DNA from: Lepidurus packardi
Taxonomy: Eukaryota; Arthropoda; Branchiopoda; Notostraca; Triopsidae
Direction of reading: 5' to 3'
DNA length: 64,000 nucleotides
Assembly (NCBI GenBank): GCA_023053545.1
Contig: JAKZAN010000003.1
Location: 405,501-469,500, forward strand
In this document: piece by piece, positions 52,160 to 62,000 of the stretch
Layout of the letters: each line of letters begins with the position of its first letter
How positions within the stretch are numbered: position 1 is the first letter of the stretch
Position numbers and translations under genes: made by a program
Notes under the pieces: model-generated
Told to the model about the DNA's origin: nothing
The model's input: only the letters and a program-made list of their open reading frames with translations
The model's database searches: none

Positions 52160-52510
52160 GCAGTCAACTGTCGCACACGCACACACTCTCTGATAACGCC
52201 AGTGCACTCTACACACACACTAGAATGTTCAACGATAACAACTCTTGCGCTTGCGCACCCCTCAAGCTGAGATGTTGACCAATCCCCACTCTTCCCTCAA
52301 CACAACCCTCAGGTTAGTGTGTTTGACAACCCACACTGTTGCGCTCGCACACCCTCTCATGCAGGAGTGTTGACCAATCCCATTCTTCCATCGACACACC
52401 CCTCAGACTTGACTGTGTGACTACCCCCATTGTTATGCATGCACACTCTCAGGCTAGGGTGTTTGACAACCCACACTCTTGCGCCTGTGCACCCCATCAC
52501 TGATTGGTTG
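52160..52510. repeat. degenerate 40-45-bp repeats, possible regulatory field
   Basis: Several imperfect copies of a block combining CTCTTGCGC.TG.GCACCCC, GTGTTTGACAACCCACACT and GTTGACCAATCCC. The same words occur at 51060-51200 in the duplicated arm. The field lies between two divergent genes (52150 minus, 52629 plus). Confidence 0.6.
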
Positions 52511-52567
52511 ATAAATTCGCTATCTCGCGTCGACACAGTTTCCCCTACCCTTGCAGTCGGCCGATCT

Positions 52568-52608
52568 TCTTTATAAACAGCACACATCCTTTTAAAAGTA
52601 TTCAGTCA
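52568..52608 (+). promoter_or_regulatory. TATA box and initiator for the 52629 gene
   Basis: TTTATAAAC at about 52569-52577, and a TCAGTCAGC initiator-like sequence about 30 bases later (near 52602-52610), 20 bases before the ATG. This spacing is that of a metazoan core promoter, and TCAGT is the arthropod-type initiator. Confidence 0.55.
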
Positions 52609-52628
52609 GCTTTCTGAACTTGATAATA

Positions 52629-53078
52629 ATGTCAAACTCTAACAAGCAGACTGGAGCAGTCTCCAATTCCGGATTTAGAAGCGAGCGTAAATGGCAACCC
52701 GTCTACGCTGAAGAAAGCCCAACCCGTTTTCAAGAGAAGACAGTGCATGTCAAAGGACATTGGCACTGCACACTCCGGAAACCAGAAAAACGTTGGGTAG
52801 TGGCAGTAAAAGTGTTACGAGCCACCAGAGAGCTGACAACCTATGGCGCCACATACGGTTTTCCAACCGATCATCTCGAGGATGTAATCGATGCGTTGCT
52901 AGTACTGAAAGAGTACATCAACAACCAAGAGGACAAGTCTGAAGACTCAGACTTGTCCTCATCATCATCACCAATTATTCTCACCAATTATTCATCATCA
53001 TCATCATACAAAGCTCGACAGGTTTGGTCAGTACACACAATTCGTAGGGGTTTCAATTGTAATCCATATCTTTGTTGA
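52629..53078 (+). CDS. Polinton unknown protein, 149 residues, acidic Ser-rich tail
   Basis: The start is the first ATG (MSNSNKQTGAVSNSG) after a TATA/initiator. The central part, RFQEKTVHVKGHWHCTLRKP followed by KRWVVAVKVLRATREL and FPTDHLEDVIDALLVLKEYI, looks like a compact folded domain of about 80 residues. An acidic, Ser-rich tail encoded by a TCA repeat follows. The last 91 bases overlap the 3' end of the protease gene on the other strand. It is the only gene of the left half read rightward, so it is probably expressed separately from the capsid cluster. I do not recognise the family. Confidence 0.6.
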   Translation: MSNSNKQTGAVSNSGFRSERKWQPVYAEESPTRFQEKTVHVKGHWHCTLRKPEKRWVVAVKVLRATRELTTYGATYGFPTDHLEDVIDALLVLKEYINNQEDKSEDSDLSSSSSPIILTNYSSSSSYKARQVWSVHTIRRGFNCNPYLC

Positions 53079-53551
53079 ATTTGCTTTTCAACCCAGCGAT
53101 CTTGTTGTAAAAGTCGAGTTTTACCGCTATTGCAACGAAAAGGAATTAGAATATTTTTCAAAGAATGATTTCGAGCTCGCTGTAAAGCCACATAAAGACA
53201 CCATTGTCCACAAGCGCGCGATGTAGGATGTTGAAGGGTTAAAGGATGGTTTTGCCAGAGGTGCGAACCACACCATGTGGCAAAGTCCGGATGGTAGCTA
53301 TGGATGCTTTGACCTAAACTATCGAAAAATTCAACTGGTTGCAGCGGGGTGACAATAGCCGGAACATAAATTAAAAGCCAATGAACACCTTCATGTTGAT
53401 GAGGGTGAGTGTTGCAAATAACAAGTAAAGGTTTCCCAGAGTTGGACTTGAGACGAGTAAGATGGTCGCGAGGAATAACCGAAGTTTCAAAACCACGTTT
53501 TTGAATAACAGGGTCATGACGCAAGATATGATAAAGCTGGCTAGTATTCAT
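52988..53551 (-). CDS. adenovirus-like cysteine protease (PRO, adenain family)
   Basis: 187 residues from ATG 53551, close to the 200 of adenain. The catalytic layout is complete: His57 in GVHWLL, Asp77 in EFFDSLG, Gln107 and Cys114 in QHPTSRACGQWC. The seven-residue step from Gln to Cys is the same as in adenovirus protease. In adenoviruses this enzyme cleaves capsid and core precursors during maturation; in Polintons the same role is inferred. The tail is a run of Asp/Glu. Downstream of the capsid cluster, its 3' end overlaps the convergent gene at 52629-53078. Confidence 0.9.
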   Translation of the reverse strand: MNTSQLYHILRHDPVIQKRGFETSVIPRDHLTRLKSNSGKPLLVICNTHPHQHEGVHWLLIYVPAIVTPLQPVEFFDSLGQSIHSYHPDFATWCGSHLWQNHPLTLQHPTSRACGQWCLYVALQRARNHSLKNILIPFRCNSGKTRLLQQDRWVEKQIQQRYGLQLKPLRIVCTDQTCRALYDDDDE

Positions 53552-53570
53552 AGCTAAATAAATCAAGACT

Positions 53571-53576
53571 TTTATT
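53571..53576 (-). terminator. AATAAA poly(A) signal after the major capsid gene
   Basis: AATAAA on the minus strand, about 86 bases after the capsid stop and just before the protease ATG. It could end capsid-gene transcripts separately from the protease. Confidence 0.5.
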
Positions 53577-53661
53577 CACTTCAAAGGTTTGGTGTGTGTA
53601 TTGATGATTCAAAGGTTCACTGTCAACAAACATTTGAACCATGAAAACATAACTAATCAAC

Positions 53662-54954
53662 TCATTCAACGAGAATTTGACGAGCACTATCAATTTGCAA
53701 CAAAGAATCTGTTTCGCTAAAAACAATCATAGTTAAAGAATCGACTACTGCTTTAGAAAAGCGAACATCTATTTTCAAATTCCCCTCTTTCAACATTCCA
53801 AAACCTTCGGTGACGGGAATAATTTGAAAACCGTAAAGACGATAGTACTGTTGGTAAAGTTCACGTTCAAATGATAGTCCAACCTCTGAGTTCACTAGAT
53901 TGTAACAGTCTAAAAGCGAGTAATAACCCAACAGGTATTCATCAGAACCAACAGGAATACTTGGAAAAGGAACTTCTTCATTGTTGAGGGACACGCTTAT
54001 GGTAGATACATTATGATGTTGAAACAGGTAAGGATTGCTGAGCCAATCACCCATGAAAGCTTTAGTAGGCAAGAAACCGATAACTATCCGTCGAGGAACG
54101 CGACGCAGGTAGGAATCTTCCACAGTTTTTTGCATGGTGCCAGCAGGTATGGTAAAAGAGCGAACGTCAGTTTTAAGAAAAGGATATTTGGCTACATTAC
54201 CCCCCAACAACATTTTCTCCAATCCTAAGCGATATTCAGAATTGAGAGTATGAACTCGCAACACCATTTGAGCTTTTTCGATAACAACTTTGTAGGAATA
54301 AGTCTGTGTTGCAGGTAACGCATTGTGGCTAATCAAGAAACTATCAGCTTGTCGATGTAACCGTAAGACGCAGCTTACATCGGGCAGCAATAGTTTGGGA
54401 CATTGGAATAAATCCACATTCAAGACGCCCATAAGTTCCACTAATTTAGATTTTTCTGTGAAAGTTTTACGCAAAAGAGACGAACTACTGGTTTCTATAA
54501 CGTCAGCATTTTCATCTTTGATGTAGAGAGCAGCAGTACCAAAACTTCGATGATATTCTTCACCATGACGTAGCAAACAATTTAAAAAACTTTTGTAACC
54601 GTAATTTTGCCCTGAAGAAGTGACAAGCGTATCATTGAGATACAGATCAACTTGACTAAAGAGCGAATGAAGCAGATTGTTGACTGGAAAAACAGAATCT
54701 GAATCTGTAATATTAACCCCGTCGCTGCGTACAATTTTAACTTGCGCGTAAAGCTGGGGACGTTCCAGATCCAAAAATTGGTTGGAGTGGGTGGAAAAAT
54801 TAAATTCTATAGGAGCTACATTGTCTTTGGATGACGTGCGAGTTTGAACAATAAAATCTTTAGATTGACTAATACCAGCTTCAGTATGAGGAATACTCAA
54901 CAAGTCTAGTTTGTCTGAAATGAAAGGTGTGCTACCCTCGCGGGTGGTATCCAT
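53662..54954 (-). CDS. Polinton major capsid protein (PY, double jelly roll)
   Basis: 430 residues from ATG 54954, the usual length. The N-terminal part contains FNFSTHSNQFLDLERPQLYA and PVNNLLHSLFSQVDLYLND, a hallmark stretch of Polinton PY proteins. Later blocks are LLRHGEEYHRSFG, LLLGGNVAKYPF and RRIVIGFLPTKAFMGDW. PY is predicted to form two stacked jelly rolls that trimerise into pseudo-hexameric capsomers, like adenovirus hexon and other double-jelly-roll capsids. The start codon directly follows the stop of the upstream gene (TAG|ATG). Intact frame. Confidence 0.9.
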   Translation of the reverse strand: MDTTREGSTPFISDKLDLLSIPHTEAGISQSKDFIVQTRTSSKDNVAPIEFNFSTHSNQFLDLERPQLYAQVKIVRSDGVNITDSDSVFPVNNLLHSLFSQVDLYLNDTLVTSSGQNYGYKSFLNCLLRHGEEYHRSFGTAALYIKDENADVIETSSSSLLRKTFTEKSKLVELMGVLNVDLFQCPKLLLPDVSCVLRLHRQADSFLISHNALPATQTYSYKVVIEKAQMVLRVHTLNSEYRLGLEKMLLGGNVAKYPFLKTDVRSFTIPAGTMQKTVEDSYLRRVPRRIVIGFLPTKAFMGDWLSNPYLFQHHNVSTISVSLNNEEVPFPSIPVGSDEYLLGYYSLLDCYNLVNSEVGLSFERELYQQYYRLYGFQIIPVTEGFGMLKEGNLKIDVRFSKAVVDSLTMIVFSETDSLLQIDSARQILVE

Positions 54955-55521
54955 CTAACCGAATATATCGGTGGCTGTTTTTCGTTTAATTGAGCGCTTC
55001 TTGACACAAGGTTTTTTACGTTTGACTGCTGAAGATTTACGTTTACGTCCGCTACCTGTTTGATAAGGTGCCACAGCACCCGCTAATTTTCGACGAGGAC
55101 GACGACGACGACGACGACGAGATGTTTTCACAACTGTGGTGCTAGACATACTGAGCTGTCGTTGAAGAGGAGTTTTGTTTAAGAATTGAATGAACCCTTG
55201 TCCAACTTGAGCTTTTGCATCGTTGGTGTTGCGTTGCAAAATTTCTTGACCCATTTGTTGTAAACTTTCCATACCTCGAGTTTTCATGGTGTCTGTCAAT
55301 TTCTTACCCGATGAGACATCACGAGCCACGTTTCTAACTAGATGCCTGAGCGAGGGTGCTACTAATCCACGGAAAATTGGTATTATGTAGCGCGAGAAAA
55401 ATCCATAACCACGTTGACGGTGGTTGCCTCGATAAAAAGTTTCACCTCCACCACCTCGCTGTTGTGGGTTTAACGCCTTCATATAACATTCAACCGATAA
55501 ACATCCCTTAAAAGGTGCCAT
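54955..55521 (-). CDS. Polinton basic, Gly-rich virion-core-like protein
   Basis: 188 residues from ATG 55521 (MAPFKGCLSVEC). The start is preferred over upstream frame because the longer version would run through the penton-type gene. It has a Gly/Arg segment (GGGGETFYRGNHRQRGYGFF), an amphipathic stretch (IFRGLVAPSLRHLVRNVARDV), and a very basic C-terminus with two Arg/Lys clusters (RRRRRRRPRRK; KRKSSAVKRKK) that can serve as nuclear signals or DNA binding. Proteins of this shape recur next to capsid genes in Polintons and recall small adenovirus core or membrane-lytic proteins. That role is inferred. It overlaps the preceding gene by 14 bases and abuts the next. Confidence 0.7.
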   Translation of the reverse strand: MAPFKGCLSVECYMKALNPQQRGGGGETFYRGNHRQRGYGFFSRYIIPIFRGLVAPSLRHLVRNVARDVSSGKKLTDTMKTRGMESLQQMGQEILQRNTNDAKAQVGQGFIQFLNKTPLQRQLSMSSTTVVKTSRRRRRRRPRRKLAGAVAPYQTGSGRKRKSSAVKRKKPCVKKRSIKRKTATDIFG

Positions 55522-56377
55522 GAGAGCGAACTCGTTGTAGATGTAGTATAGCCGACACTGTCCCAGCTTGGAATAAAACAGGTAGACCAGTACCTGTCTT
55601 AATATAGATGTGAATTGTATCAATGTAACCTCGACTAAGGGGGATATAGTAATTGTGATTAAAACTGACTGAGACTAGGTCACCCTCTCTCATATCGGTG
55701 GAAAGAGGGATGGTGCGTAAAAGAGGAGCGCTGGTATCCCCCACGAAACTCGATTGGATAATATCACAATAAACGTATAAATTGTGAGCACCACTTTTCA
55801 GATCTGGTGTTAGACTCGAATTACATTCCCCACGACCTTTGACCACCCGTAATTTGTCCTGATCCATGAACCCTAAGATAGCTTTAACCCGTGCCGGTAA
55901 AATAATTTCGCAAGCTTCCAAATCGGAACTTGGGGGTAGTTTCAAGCTCACTGTTTTCTTTTTGTCACGGTAAACAAATTCGACTCTCCGAGATTTATCC
56001 AATAGAGTCGGAAACATACGGTCAAGACCACTGTTGAGATCGCTCACCAACCGATCTATAGAATCGTACACTTCCAAATTGTGTAAATTGATTTTAGTTA
56101 GCTCTTCCTTCGATGAAATTTCTACTACTTCTTTGGTTAAACCATCAGTCTGTTTTTTAGATTTGATTTCACTGTGTGCAATCATAAAATTCTCTTCTTC
56201 GCTTAAAGTATGCATACTGTTCACAAATAGAAATTCCACCAAAGCCACCTCATACTCATCTACAGGGACATGTATTGGTTCGCACAATAGAGTTCGATAA
56301 TTACTCATAGTATTATGAGGATAATGCGACATGGATGAGTTAGAAGGTAACGTGATATACTTTTCATTGTGGGTCAT
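55508..56377 (-). CDS. Polinton minor capsid protein (PX, penton type)
   Basis: 289 residues from ATG 56377. The N-terminus KYITLPSNSSMSHYPHNTMS followed by YEVALVEFLF is typical of Polinton PX proteins. NLYVYCDIIQSSFVGD and LLRTIPLSTDMREGD lie in the C-terminal half, the predicted single jelly roll. PX is thought to occupy the five-fold vertices. The start codon overlaps the integrase stop (ATGA). Intact. Confidence 0.87.
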   Translation of the reverse strand: MTHNEKYITLPSNSSMSHYPHNTMSNYRTLLCEPIHVPVDEYEVALVEFLFVNSMHTLSEEENFMIAHSEIKSKKQTDGLTKEVVEISSKEELTKINLHNLEVYDSIDRLVSDLNSGLDRMFPTLLDKSRRVEFVYRDKKKTVSLKLPPSSDLEACEIILPARVKAILGFMDQDKLRVVKGRGECNSSLTPDLKSGAHNLYVYCDIIQSSFVGDTSAPLLRTIPLSTDMREGDLVSVSFNHNYYIPLSRGYIDTIHIYIKTGTGLPVLFQAGTVSAILHLQRVRSHGTF

Positions 56378-57583
56378 GGTGACTGTCGACTAGATCGCAT
56401 GCGACCCGAATACAGATTGCCGGGAGGTTTTAAAGTCTTCCGTGTGCGGACAAAGTCTTGCCAGAAAGGTGTTAACTCTCGAGCGTTTACCCAAGTATTG
56501 AACTCGGTTGGCCAACCTTTCCATGTTATATAGTACTCGGTCTCACCCACCGAGTTGCAACGTTGTTTGAGCACTTTTTCGATGGGGTACAAAGCTTTAA
56601 AGTTAGGTGGCGCCACACGGGTTAATTCAATACCGTAAAATTGACCAATAATATCTTCATTTTGGAGATCAACTAAATTGTAAGTTACAGGTTGAGTAAG
56701 ATTCACCGTTTCAATCTTGTATATCTCGTATGTGTTTTGAACAATATAGCCTTTATTAAAAAATGGTTTTGTATCGTTTTTAATCCGTACGTAATCACCT
56801 ACACTGAAGGTGGGCTGACGAGTTTTAACAGCTGCACTGCGCATCTTATGAATATGTCGAGCTACCTCATCTTGGTTTTCCACGGTGACTTCCACAGGAG
56901 CCCGACCAATGGTTCGATGGTAACTCCGATTGTAGTTATCCACTAATTGTGGCAACACATCTATGAAACGTTCGGTATGATGTTGAGTCATGTAACGCGA
57001 GATTCGCTCTAGGAGGGTGCGATGGACTCGTTCCACAATCGGTGCTTTAGTTTCTTGAGTCCGAGTTAGATAAAATTTGACACCTACGTCTTTAAGATAT
57101 TTTTGGAACGCGTGATTGAGAAATTCTGTACCCTGATCCGTGTTGAAATGTTTGGGTATTAATCTTGTGTTTGTAATATGTTGTTGTAAGGTTGCGAGTA
57201 CAGTAGGTCCAGTCTTGTTGGAGATAGGATAGACCCAGAGATAACGACTATGAACATCAATAATAGTAAAAAGAAAGTTCATTCCATTATTCATTCGACT
57301 CCAGCGTTGTACATCGAACCAAATCAGCCTGCCAAAGATCATGAAGCGTAGAAGTGATTACATATCGACGTGGAAAGCGACGAGGATTGTTCCGATGTAG
57401 AGTATAACTATTAAGATAGCTCAAAGCTTGGCGGGCGGTGGTAAGGTTAATATTAGTGGCTTTCGGGTATTGCTGTTTGGCGTAACGCAACAAACGTTGT
57501 AAACCACCATAAGCACCCAAAGACGAAGGATCCGTATAGAGTTGATGCCAATCGTCTCGAGTAAGCCATGTCTTTTCTACCAT
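56374..57583 (-). pseudogene. Polinton integrase with chromodomain; one-base frame change
   Basis: Starts at ATG 57583. The N-terminal part runs to about 57320 and includes DLWQADLV with the first catalytic Asp. There the frame changes by one base, and the reading continues to the stop at 56374. Core: FTIIDVHSRYLWV, FNTDQGTEF (second Asp), then PIVERVHRTL (Glu). A basic linker and a chromodomain follow (YPIEKVLKQR, then YITWKGWPTEFNTWV). It would insert the element and make 6-bp duplications. The break may be damage, a sequencing error or programmed frameshifting; all other catalytic residues are present. Stop overlaps the next start (ATGA). Confidence 0.88.
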
Positions 57584-57584
57584 T

Positions 57585-58445
57585 TCAAACTAAATTTTGC
57601 CACTGAGGACTTGATCCAGCTCGAGCGCGTTTATACGATCGGGTGACTCTAGGGCTGGGTGGAGTGATACCGCGCGAATGGAGCAGTTTCAAACGTTCAA
57701 TCTCTTTTAGCCGTTTCTCTTTAACAATAAGCTGGGTGGGAAAATTAATATCGGCTAACGCGCGTGAAAAATCATCCATTCGAGGTAAAAAGCGACCCTT
57801 GTTGTGTGAAAAGAGATCTCTCATGTAATCTGACACATGGCTGTTTTCTATAGTTTCCCCATATAGTTTTAGAGTACTGTCAGGATTAACTGTAATTATG
57901 TGTGCATATTCAGGTTTTGTAAGATACTCGCTAGCTGTCAACGCTTTCTCACGATATTGGTCGTCCACTTTAACCATAAATTGGGTAACGCTGGGGGTCT
58001 CTTCAACACTTGACTGCAATGGACTATCATACATGTCGGGTTTAGAAATGTTATTAATCGGTGTTTGAAAGGGTTGTGGTGAAAAGCTGCGAGTGTGGTT
58101 TACACGTGTGGGTGTTAAATCACTCTCAACACCCTCATGTTTTAAAGATGGAACCGTGGGAACAGAGGGTAAAGAAACATGTGTTGACGATGCAGCCCTC
58201 TCATGACCTGGGTGAGCAGCCTTGTAGCGTTGAAACGTTTTTTCAAACAGGTGCAACTTATTCTCAATGCTTAATTCAGGATTATTGAGAATATTCCGCA
58301 TTTCCTCTTCCGCCCGATAAAATTCTGTTAGTTTGAAACTGGGGGGCGGTTTTATGGCAGACTGCGATTCCCGATGCAAAACTTGATCAATTTTGTTGGC
58401 TATGTCTAGCGGCACTAACCGCATGGGACGCGCTGCTTTGGCCAT
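57585..58445 (-). CDS. Polinton unknown protein, 286 residues
   Basis: ATG at 58445 (MAKAARPMRLVPLDIANKID). The N-terminal third has a helical YRAEEEMRNILNNPELSIEN segment followed by FEKTFQRYKAAH. A low-complexity Ser/Thr/Pro middle comes next, and then a second folded-looking region (AHIITVNPDSTLKLYG, then MRDLFSHN and MDDFSRALADINFP). The C-terminus is basic (VTRSYKRARAGSS). Proteins with this order occur beside integrase in other Polintons, as far as I recall, but I know no function. One base separates its stop from the integrase ATG. Its first 59 bases overlap the preceding gene. Confidence 0.65.
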   Translation of the reverse strand: MAKAARPMRLVPLDIANKIDQVLHRESQSAIKPPPSFKLTEFYRAEEEMRNILNNPELSIENKLHLFEKTFQRYKAAHPGHERAASSTHVSLPSVPTVPSLKHEGVESDLTPTRVNHTRSFSPQPFQTPINNISKPDMYDSPLQSSVEETPSVTQFMVKVDDQYREKALTASEYLTKPEYAHIITVNPDSTLKLYGETIENSHVSDYMRDLFSHNKGRFLPRMDDFSRALADINFPTQLIVKEKRLKEIERLKLLHSRGITPPSPRVTRSYKRARAGSSPQWQNLV

Positions 58446-58764
58446 GGCGACGTAAAAAAGCTAAAGCGGGGTTAAGTACGTTTAAAATAAATCCTCCACC
58501 CTTCTGTACTATTCGTTTATGACGATAGCGGAAACTCTGTTTGGATTGAGCCAAATCTCGAAGAATAGACTTGAAACGACGTAGCTTTTGTTTCTCTTTT
58601 TCCTGAAGAGGGATAACACCCTTGACTAAATTCAAGATGATTTCGCAAATAACGTTAATAAGGGGTCGGTCAGCGTTCTGAAGGATAATTTGACGGAGTT
58701 TGGGCTGACAGCGACATAAAGTTTTCAAATAAGGTTTGTATTTCTTCACCTGTTTAAGACACAT
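58387..58764 (-). CDS. Polinton conserved small basic protein, 125 residues
   Basis: ATG at 58764. The pattern KKYKPYLKTLCRCQPKLRQI, then NADRPLINVICEIILN, then KLRRFKSILRDLA and KRIVQKGGGFILNVLNPAL matches a small protein I have seen repeatedly in Polinton-type elements (ending KR..LQKGGF plus a hydrophobic tail). The hydrophobic end after the Gly-Gly could insert in membranes or act as a maturation site. Function unknown. It overlaps the next gene by 59 bases. Confidence 0.65.
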   Translation of the reverse strand: MCLKQVKKYKPYLKTLCRCQPKLRQIILQNADRPLINVICEIILNLVKGVIPLQEKEKQKLRRFKSILRDLAQSKQSFRYRHKRIVQKGGGFILNVLNPALAFLRRHGQSSASHAVSAARHSQQN

Positions 58765-58810
58765 CCTCTCGTTGTCTGTTTACCTCCAAAGCCAGTGTGC
58801 GACTAAAGGT

Positions 58811-58954
58811 TTACCCACTCGAAGATCGCACTTTAAAGGCTAAAATAAGACGCGTCATAATCGACAACCATTCAGCTAGAGTTTGAAGGGTTTGCGTGGC
58901 AACCTGTCGACAGCGAGTGCGCCATTTCTTCCCAAATCTTTTATCATGAACCAT
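58811..58954 (-). CDS. possible small protein, 47 residues
   Basis: A short frame with ATG at 58954: MVHDKRFGKKWRTRCRQV, then a helical hydrophobic stretch (LAEWLSIMTRLILAFK). It fills the gap between the polymerase stop and the 125-residue gene, in the same orientation, in an otherwise densely packed element. No known relative; it may be chance. Confidence 0.35.
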   Translation of the reverse strand: MVHDKRFGKKWRTRCRQVATQTLQTLAEWLSIMTRLILAFKVRSSSG

Positions 58955-59016
58955 CTTGCAGCTTCAAAGGTTGAGTGACAACTAAACTAGACATGGGTTA
59001 TAGACACAATTTAAAC

Positions 59017-59022
59017 TTTATT
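59017..59022 (-). terminator. AATAAA signal overlapping the polymerase stop codon
   Basis: The minus strand reads GAATAAAG: the TAA stop (59018-59020) lies inside AATAAA. Confidence 0.65.
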
Positions 59023-62000
59023 CATCATCTTCATTACAATATCCGTAAGCGTGACTGGTAACAAGATCTGGGAGCCAGAAACGTTTATCATCAAGAGCAG
59101 ACAATGACAATTTACGAGTTTGATAAGTATAAATTTGATGGTTGAATGAGCGGAGAGTGGTATTGGTAGTATATACCTCGCTGCGCTCACCATACAACAC
59201 TTGACGGTAAAGGTCTAACGATAATTCACGACGGGTGGCTTCTCGGGTAGTGCCCTTGGCCTTTCGTTGTTCTTCACCCGTGTCAAAACGTATACAATAG
59301 AGTTTGGGTCGTAAAGCTACAATTTCCACAATACGGTTTTGTCCAGCCTCGTTCTTAAACATGCCTAGACGTTTATCGTTGTCAGCATAGTAATATGGAC
59401 TGGATGGATGTTGGTTGGAGGTATCAAAGTGGGTGGTTAGACGATGACACATCTCTTCCCAGAATCCGGTAGGGCTTTCCACACTGTAGCAAAAACTGTC
59501 GGTATCGGTAAAAACCAAGCGGCAGCGCGAACCAAAATGTGGGCGAATAATGTTGTAGTGGAAATCGTACATATGCATTTTGGCTAATTCCAATATTGCA
59601 AAACCTACAAGAATTGGTTTGTTATAAAAAACGTCGGTTTTTCTCATCTGGATGAGTGCTAAATCATTCGAAATGCGTCGTGCATGGCTGAAGGCTGGAC
59701 TGGCTGTTAAACTCACAAGAGTTTTCTCGTTGTTTATTACGTAGATGTTGACTCGGTTGTCTACGTTTTCTACAGTTTTACCTGAAATGTTAACCGAAGG
59801 TTAGTCAAAAGTATGAGTTTAAGTTAGAATGATTTTACCAAAGATGGAATTATTCATCAGTTTGAACGATTCACGATCAGCGTCATTGGTGGCGGCAGCT
59901 CGCAAAGCGGTGTTGCATTCGATGTAGGGCTGAAACAGCGTTGTCTGACGAAATCTGATACCACCATGCATTCGGGTCACTAACAATCCGTGACTTAAAG
60001 CCAGCTGCAACATTCTGTAATGAATCAGATATTTTTCTTTAGCGTTTAAGGTGACACATAGTTTTTCAACACGAGAGGGAAATGTTTTCCCATCCTTCAG
60101 ATAATGCTCTTGGATTGCGGGGCTTAGCATATCCCATGTTATTTGTTCTTTGCGGGGGAGAAAGGGAAAATCGTCGTGTTCTTCGTGTAAATGGGCAGGA
60201 TATTCCATGTCGACTAGTAGGGCATAACCATAGAGCGAATCTGGGGTTAACGAGAGGATTTCGTTCAAACTGGGGCATTCTTTGGTTGATAACCAGCAAA
60301 TTCCATCGGTGGGTAAAGCTTGAACCATCGCCCATCCATACAAGTTGTTAGCATCGATATATTCGATGGAGCTATTAGGGCGTGTAGGATCATAATGCGG
60401 CAAGTCTGGTAAATTGGCTACAGCATGACGTTGGGACACCATGGTTAGCCCCCCTCGCACGTTTTGTTTAACCATACTATGCATGGTTACATCGGTCATA
60501 AGTTCCATCGTCACCCCCGTTGTGTACAAACAGGCGTTCCAGCTAAAATGCGAAATGCTGTAAAAATGGGCTACATCCAAACCCGAATGGTGATAGGTTG
60601 TTTGACGTAAGGTGGAAAAGCAGTCGGCTAGAATGCGGACATCGCACTCTAAATACAAGTTGTGATAGTCGCGTAATGTGCGACATTGGAAAGTATCCCA
60701 AACGTTTTGTGCATGAATGTAATCCTCATCTGAAACTGAGCAACCAGTTAGGGTGGAGAAAAAGGCCAGTTGAGATGGTAAATGTGGTAAATCGAGAGCT
60801 GTCAGACTAGTCATGAACTCGTAGGGAAATATCCCTTTGCGCGCTAAGAGTTTGAGTTTCTCTTGATTCCCCGCTACCGCAGCCGCACGGTTCAAACATT
60901 GAAAGGAGTGGAGCCCCTTTTTCAAGAGAACTTGAGCCCAACGTTCCAAACTAGTGTTCATAAATTGAAGACTGTCCAGAAAGCGAACGTTATCAACTTT
61001 AAAAGTCAAGAACTTTTCCATGGATTTGGGGATAATGTCAATGTCTTGCCCGTAATGCTCCAATGCTTGACAGATGAAGTGTCCATCGTAATTCCTAGAA
61101 ACAACAGATTATTTGGATTCGGTTTATCGGTTTTCACAGATACTTACTGTAAATTGTGGAAGTAGACAGGTAATTCGTAGTTTTCCAATTTACAATGGAG
61201 ATTACAACCTTGGTGAGCAATACCCCGGAAAGAACCGTCAAAATGATCATGATCTATCATACGCTCGGACAAATCTTGGGGTAAGGGTTTCTTGCAGTGT
61301 ACGCATATAGTAGCTGTATGTCGGGCTCTTATTGCCATTGACACATCTTTTTCATTGAGGGGAAAATTTGTTGAGCGCACCACTTGTTCAAGATTTGCTG
61401 CTGTTTCTAAGATGTTTTGTAGGAAAATCTGACCTGCATTAGGGCCAACATAGCGCTGGTATGCCACTTCACTCCCCTGCAGGTCGAGCACCAAATAACA
61501 AAAAGATAGAGCTTCGTGACGATGAAGCTTTTGATTGACGGGAGAGTGTTCTTCATCAGTTGGATCATAAGAAACTAAAAGAGATTCAAAATCGGCAAAA
61601 GCTATGTAAGGGGCACGTTGTGCTGCATTAAAACATCGCATCTGAACAAAATCGTTCTTCCCAGGAGTGGGGAGTCGAACTGCTTTTTGTTTGTTTTCCA
61701 AACAGTACATTTTATGAGCATCTAGGGACCGGGAACTTTTAAACGCGTTTAGACATTTGAGACAATAATGATCCTTATGTAGTTGATCTTTACCCAACAA
61801 ACGATTTGGTGAAAGAATAGGCCAGAAATGTCCTTGTCCCGGACCGGTGCATGTATACAAAAGATTAACCGGTTCTTGGCAGAGGGTGGTGTTGGGTTTG
61901 AAAAAGGTTTTCCCAGAAATACGAAAAGGATAAATATTTCGAGGGGTGGCAACAAGAGTTGGTGGGAGTTTAGAGCGTTTAGGATTTTCTGCTTCTTCAT

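Noticed and set aside
56374-57583. integrase as part of an LTR retrotransposon
   Set aside because: No RT, RNase H or LTR nearby, and its neighbours are capsid and polymerase B genes; the arrangement is that of a Polinton.
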